64,000 nucleotides of DNA from Arachis hypogaea (lineage: Eukaryota > Streptophyta > Magnoliopsida > Fabales > Fabaceae), in NCBI RefSeq assembly GCF_003086295.3, contig NC_092051.1, forward strand, positions 76,199,772 to 76,263,771. The letters are read 5' to 3'. A program made the translations under genes and the position numbers. Positions 59,668-64,000 of the stretch are shown piece by piece (positions within the stretch are counted from its first letter, which is position 1; the number at the start of each line of letters is the position of its first letter). A model generated the notes under the pieces. The model made no database searches, was not told where the DNA came from, and saw nothing but the letters and a program-made list of their open reading frames with translations.

Positions 59668-61156
59668 TGATGCGGGCGGAAATTGGTGAATTAAAAATTA
59701 TTAGAATATACGCGTTGCAAGTATAGTTCTTAACTCGCCAGAAATCTACCGCTCAATTTAGAAAGGTGTCGCAGAAAAATGAAATTTAAAATACTGGGAG
59801 TATGAATCCCAGGTCGTCTCCCAACGAGTTGCAGGAAGGGGTGCTAATTTATTAATCAGATGTTTTCGAAAAGGTTTGAGTTGAGTAAACAGGAAATTAA
59901 ATTGATGAAATTGAATAATGTAAATAAAAGCCTTGACTGGGAGTTGATTACATGGAAGCCCTATTCTTGATGGAACACTCTTAAGATTAATTGACAATTG
60001 AGAGTTATTTCGTTTAGTTATCCTTTACTAAGTAAGGGAAGGTAAAACAAGTTGGAATACTGTTCTATCCACAAGTCCCAATCCACTCTTGAGAGGATTG
60101 GTGTCAGGAACTAGAGAGCAAACCAACAATAACCCAATTACAATCTTTCTCTTGAACCTTCTAACTCAAGGATTCCTTTCAATCAACTCCCCATCAAGTA
60201 GGGAACTACTCACTCATTGTAAAGGTAAAATTCATAGCATATGAAAAGAAATTAAAGAAAGACATTGTAAATAAAAATTAAAACAGTCAATTAAAAATAA
60301 AAATGATCCTTGTATTAAATAATCCTAAGAATATTCTAATGGTGAAATTAAACAAAGCAAAGAACATGGAAGAGTAAGCCAAGTGAAGAAAACGAACTAG
60401 AATGACGAAGTCTTGATGAGGTAATAACTCTTCTCAATATCCCAATGCAAAAAGCTAGAGAAAATAAAATCCTAAGAACTATCAATGTCTAGAGAGAAAA
60501 ACCTAGGGGAGGAGTAAAAATAGATCTAAAAACTAAAACTTGTGTAGAATGAATGTTGTCTTTGGTTTCTGCATGTTCTCTGGCTCTAGTCTGCTGTTTT
60601 GGGCCAAAAACTGGGTCAAAATAGGGTCCAAAATCGCCCCCAGCGAATCCTACAGATTATACAGATCGCGCATGTCACGCGATCGCGTCATCCATGCGGA
60701 CGCGTCATTCGCGCTTTTCCTTGCCACGCGTTCGCGTCGTCCACGCCTCCACGTCACTCGTGCTTTTCCAGTCCGCGTGGTCGCGTGAGCCATGCGGCCG
60801 CGTCACTGCGATTTCTCCTCTTTCGCACGGTCGCATGAGCCATGCGGTCGCGTCACTTCTCGCTGGTTATCTCCTCAATTTCTTGTGTTCCTTCCATTTT
60901 TGCTAGCTTCCTTTCCAATCTCCAACTCATTCATGCCCTATAAAGCCTGAAACGCTTAACACACAGATCACGGCATCGAATGGAATAAAGGAAAATTAAA
61001 ATGCATAATTAAAAGTCTCTAGGAAGCAGTTTTCAATCATGTAATAATTTCAGGAAGGAAATATAAATGCATGCTAAATTAATGAATAAGTGGATAAGGA
61101 TCATGATAAAACCACACAATTAAACACAATATAAACCATAAAATAGTGGTTTATCA
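59668..61156 (-). mobile_element. Solo LTR F (ACGCGT family), reverse orientation
   Basis: On the plus strand it starts TGATGCGGGC and ends GGTTTATCA, 1,489 bp, with a perfect duplication GTGGA (59663-59667 and 61157-61161). The array at 60668-60860 uses ACGCGATCGCGT and CACGCGTTCGCGT forms: the centre differs from copies A and C but remains palindromic in the main form. Confidence 0.9.
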
Positions 61157-61978
61157 GTGGATCAATAGAATTTGAGTTTCTTCTTCTCTTCATCTCTCTT
61201 GATTTACTAGGAAGCATTTCGTTCTTCATTCAAGTATTCAATCATCTTGGAAAAGAGGTTGAATACTCATGGATTCCATGTGAACCTTGAAAAAGGAATC
61301 ATGGAGTCTTGCTTGAAATACTTTCTCACCATTGAGTAGATCTGGATTTTAGGACTAGGTAAATGTGATAGATCCACCCGTTACTTGGATCTATGAGAAT
61401 GTGTGGTATAATCAGGGACCAAGCTATATCTCTCTTCATGAACAACTAGACCAAGGAATTGGCTATTGATCAAGAATTGAGAGATTGAATCACAAAGAAA
61501 TTAGGGTTCAATCACTTATGATTAACAAGAGGTCAATGAGTGCATGATTGAGGAAGAGATGATATGATGATTGATCCGGAGAATACATCATATCCTAACT
61601 CCAATGAATCTTCCCTATCTCTATCTTCCCTTTCTTTACAACTTTATTAATTTCTGTTCATCACCCCATTCTCTTTACATTTCAGTTATTTAGATTTTTA
61701 CTGATATACTTTATGCAATTTAAATTTCCAGTTCATTACTTTTATGCTCTTTAATTCATTTGTTTATCTTTCCAGTCATTTACAATTCTGTCGTTTACAT
61801 TCCTGCACTTCAATATTCATCCATGATTAGCTCAACTAGAATATCCTAATAACTGAAGTTGTTCAACCAATCAATTTCTGTGGGATTCAACCTCACTCTT
61901 GTGAGTTATTACTTGACGACAATTCGGTATACTTGCCGAAGAAATTTTGTCAGGGTACAATTTCCATGCGATCAAGTT

Positions 61979-61997
61979 TATGGTGCCGTTGCCAAGG
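61979..61997 (+). promoter_or_regulatory. tRNA-Asp-type primer binding site of E
   Basis: TATGGTGCCGTTGCCAAGGA, soon after the LTR end; a decayed match to the tRNA-Asp 3' end. Confidence 0.65.
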
Positions 61998-62219
61998 AAT
62001 AATTGTGATTAAGAAACTACCGGTTGATTGATTATCTAGGTTAGACATTTTTTTTCGTTTTTGTCATTTAGTTTGTTTTTTTTTTATTTCTTTTTTTTTC
62101 TTATTGCAAGTTAAGTGTTTGTGTTATTGCCTCACTAAGAATTCCTTATTTGTGATGTAAGAAATTTCAATTTCTCTTGGTGATTATGTTGATTGATACA
62201 AGAGTATTTTCAAAGAAAA

Positions 62220-63329
62220 ATGGGGCATACATCATCTTTTGATCGATCATACCACATGGGATATTTTCCACCACCACAAAATGATTCAAGTTACTATACT
62301 AATTGTGGTTGGGGATCTCAAGATCAAGGAATGATGGGGTTTGAGCAACCAAACTAAATGGGATACATCCCAAGAACACAAAATGATTCATACTCTTATG
62401 AATGGAACAACTATCCAAATTGTGATTGGGAAGGCCAAAACCAAAGAGAATTCAATGTTTCCTATCCCATCCAGCAAGAGCCATCATCCTTAGATGCATT
62501 TATGCAAAATTGTCCAACCTCACCTCCAAAATTTTCATATCAAAATTCTTTACCACTTGAGTGTGCCTCAACATAAAATTTCTTCAAAAATCCATACAAT
62601 TCAATTCATCAACCACAAAATTCATTTCACTACACACAAAACTCCTTTCAAAATTTATATCAAATCCCTCAAAACAATTTCACTACAACCTATGCACCTC
62701 TATAAGCTCATCAAATTTCATCTATCAAACTTTCACTAGAACAAATGTCCCAAACATGCGCCTCAGTTGGCCATCTCCTTGAGTCCTTAAGGGATGAGCT
62801 CTTAAGGAAAAAGAATAGAGAAAGGATTGAAAATATGGAGGCCCCAAGAGGAAATCTAAAGGTGCAATTGAGCCCAGTGGCACAACATTTTATTGATGAA
62901 CCAAACAATGTGTTCCTTAGGCCAAGGGAAGAATACACCGCCATAAGCTTAATGAATGGAGTGGTGCTTAGCAAGGAGGATGAAGACCAATTTTTGGGTG
63001 TAAAGGAGGAATTTGAAGAACAAGAAAAAGAGGCCCCTATACCAAGTGAAATCCCAATGAAGAAGGAAGTTGTAAAGGAGGAAAACAACCAAGGGAGTCC
63101 ACACTCCATTGAAGTAGAGAGTTGCATGGTTGATGATTTAATTGAACCATCAATATAAGAGGTTCTTGATGAAGAAGACACTCTAACCATCACACAACAC
63201 CTAAGTCTTGAAATCAAGGAAGTGAAGGTAATCAAGGAGAACACTCAAAGAAGGATTGTGGCCAATAAACAAAAGAAAACATCAATGAAAAAAAAAAGTC
63301 AACAAAAAGCCATCCAACCCCCACCCTAA
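62220..63329 (+). pseudogene. E gag-like Gln/Asn-rich ORF with in-frame stops
   Basis: One frame from ATG 62220 (MGHTSSFDRSYHMGYFPPPQ) to the TAA at 63327, with stops at 62355, 62574, 62703 and 63156 but no frameshift. The first half is Gln/Asn/Tyr/Ser/Pro-rich. A central helical segment (GHLLESLRDELLRKKNRERIENM) and an acidic part (VLSKEDEDQFLGVKEEFEEQ) follow, then a basic tail. Same plan as the C ORF at 43886. No polymerase domain follows before the hairpin at 63505, so E also looks gag-only. Confidence 0.65.
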
Positions 63330-63504
63330 CAAGCAAGAGGAATCAAGCTAATAACAACAAAAGAAGGCTTATTAGGAGGAAATCAAATCAAGGGGCATCA
63401 ATCTTTCTTCTTCTCCCTTGAAGTCATTTCTCTTAACCAATTGGAAGAAGAAGAAGAAAATTCAAGAACCAACATATCAAGCTAATGACACTAAAAGAGT
63501 GCTT

Positions 63505-63522
63505 GTTGGGAGGCAACCCAAC
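63505..63522 (+). promoter_or_regulatory. GTTGGG-AGGCAA-CCCAAC hairpin of E
   Basis: A 6-bp stem with loop AGGCAA, about 175 bases after the end of the gag-like frame. It is preceded by GACACTAAAAGAGTGCTT, which resembles the blocks before the C and D hairpins. Confidence 0.7.
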
Positions 63523-64000
63523 CTTTGGTAACAATTTCTTGCTTTACTTAGTTTTACTTTCAAATAAATTGGCATGAGATGCATAGAATAAATTTGGTGT
63601 TGTCATGCAACAATTTGTTTTTAAAGAAGGGAGGCTAGCATGACTATTTTTTGCTCAATTACATTTGAATTTGTTTAATTAAAGTTTTCATCTAGGATAT
63701 TTTATGAAATTTTTGAAATATTTAAAACCTTGAATAAGCAAATCAATTAAAAGATCAAGTAAGAAAAAGGGGAAAAAGGAGAAAGTTTAAGGCTCTGAGT
63801 ACCAATGACAATTCATTAGTCAAGTACTTGTGGTGTTTATGTATCAAGCAAAAGGCTTGAAAACAAAACACTTAGAGTCAAGGCTAGGCTCAAGTGCGAA
63901 GCACTCCCTCAAAGCTCAAGGCTCTAAGCACCAATGATTAGAAGGAAAGTAAAGTAAAGAAATAAATAAGCTTAAAGGGTCCTCTAATTAAATGCTTGTG
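63523..64000. other. 3' internal region of E, running off the window
   Basis: AT-rich non-coding sequence with AATTTGGTGTTG near 63590. No palindrome array and no LTR are reached in these 478 bases. Confidence 0.5.

Larger units (their letters stand above)
58404..61974 (+). mobile_element. 5' LTR of element E, split by solo LTR F
   Basis: Starts TGATAAATTCTC and ends GCGATCA, six bases before a primer-site-like sequence. Without F it is about 2.08 kb. It holds a long array of GGCGTGGCACGCC palindromes (58600-59400), a TATA-like region near 59500 and the end hairpin at 61892-61905 (CTCAC, loop TCTT, GTGAG). The start could instead be TGATAAGAGC at 58431; the first is preferred because the sequence before it is still B gag tail. 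Confidence 0.7.

Overview
The window is plant nuclear DNA, AT-rich and packed with transposable elements. The LTR families closely resemble retroelements I associate with peanut (genus Arachis), so a legume, probably Arachis, is the best guess. The marks are LTRs carrying CTGGCGTT/AACGCCAG or ACGCGTACGCGT palindromes, Athila-like pol, and primer sites matching tRNA-Asp or tRNA-iMet. This is recognition from memory, not a database result. There is one convincing host gene: an intact DUF3475/DUF668 protein of 570 residues at 17194-18906, with an intron in its 5' UTR.

Layout. 1-1674: 3' end and 3' LTR of a gypsy element (A). 1805-5435: reverse solo LTR (K, duplication GCCGT) holding another solo LTR (I, 2889-4449, duplication GGGAG). 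5441-16330: AT-rich intergenic DNA with a duplicated Helitron-like unit (6238 and 7553), a foldback MITE with a perfect 9-bp duplication (10316-10682), a hAT-type element (12914-13601) and a probable SINE (15755-15945). 16500-19100: the gene. 20430-25364: remnants of an Athila-like 3' end (M) and of a chromovirus-type LTR (L), the latter broken by a truncated LTR (N).

25641-58403 is one exploded Athila-like element (B). Its LTR was hit by a solo LTR (H, 26600-39881, duplication ACCAG), and H was hit by a complete chromovirus on the minus strand (G, 27752-39538, duplication CGACT). B's gag was split by a gag-only element (C, 42189-57474, duplication GGACT), and C was hit by an Athila-like element (D, 48370-56804) whose 3' end was later lost together with half of C's 3' LTR. 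From 58404 onward lies another gag-only element (E), whose LTR contains a reverse solo LTR (F, 59668-61156, duplication GTGGA).

All retroelement reading frames are broken, mostly by stops consistent with C-to-T change at Gln or Arg codons. The most interesting signal is structural. Four unrelated LTR families each carry an array of short, family-specific palindromes. In C and D the same family-specific palindrome recurs in the 3' internal region. Three small hairpins with compensatory base changes (in the LTR near its 3' end, just after the coding region, and further downstream) recur across elements that share little other sequence.
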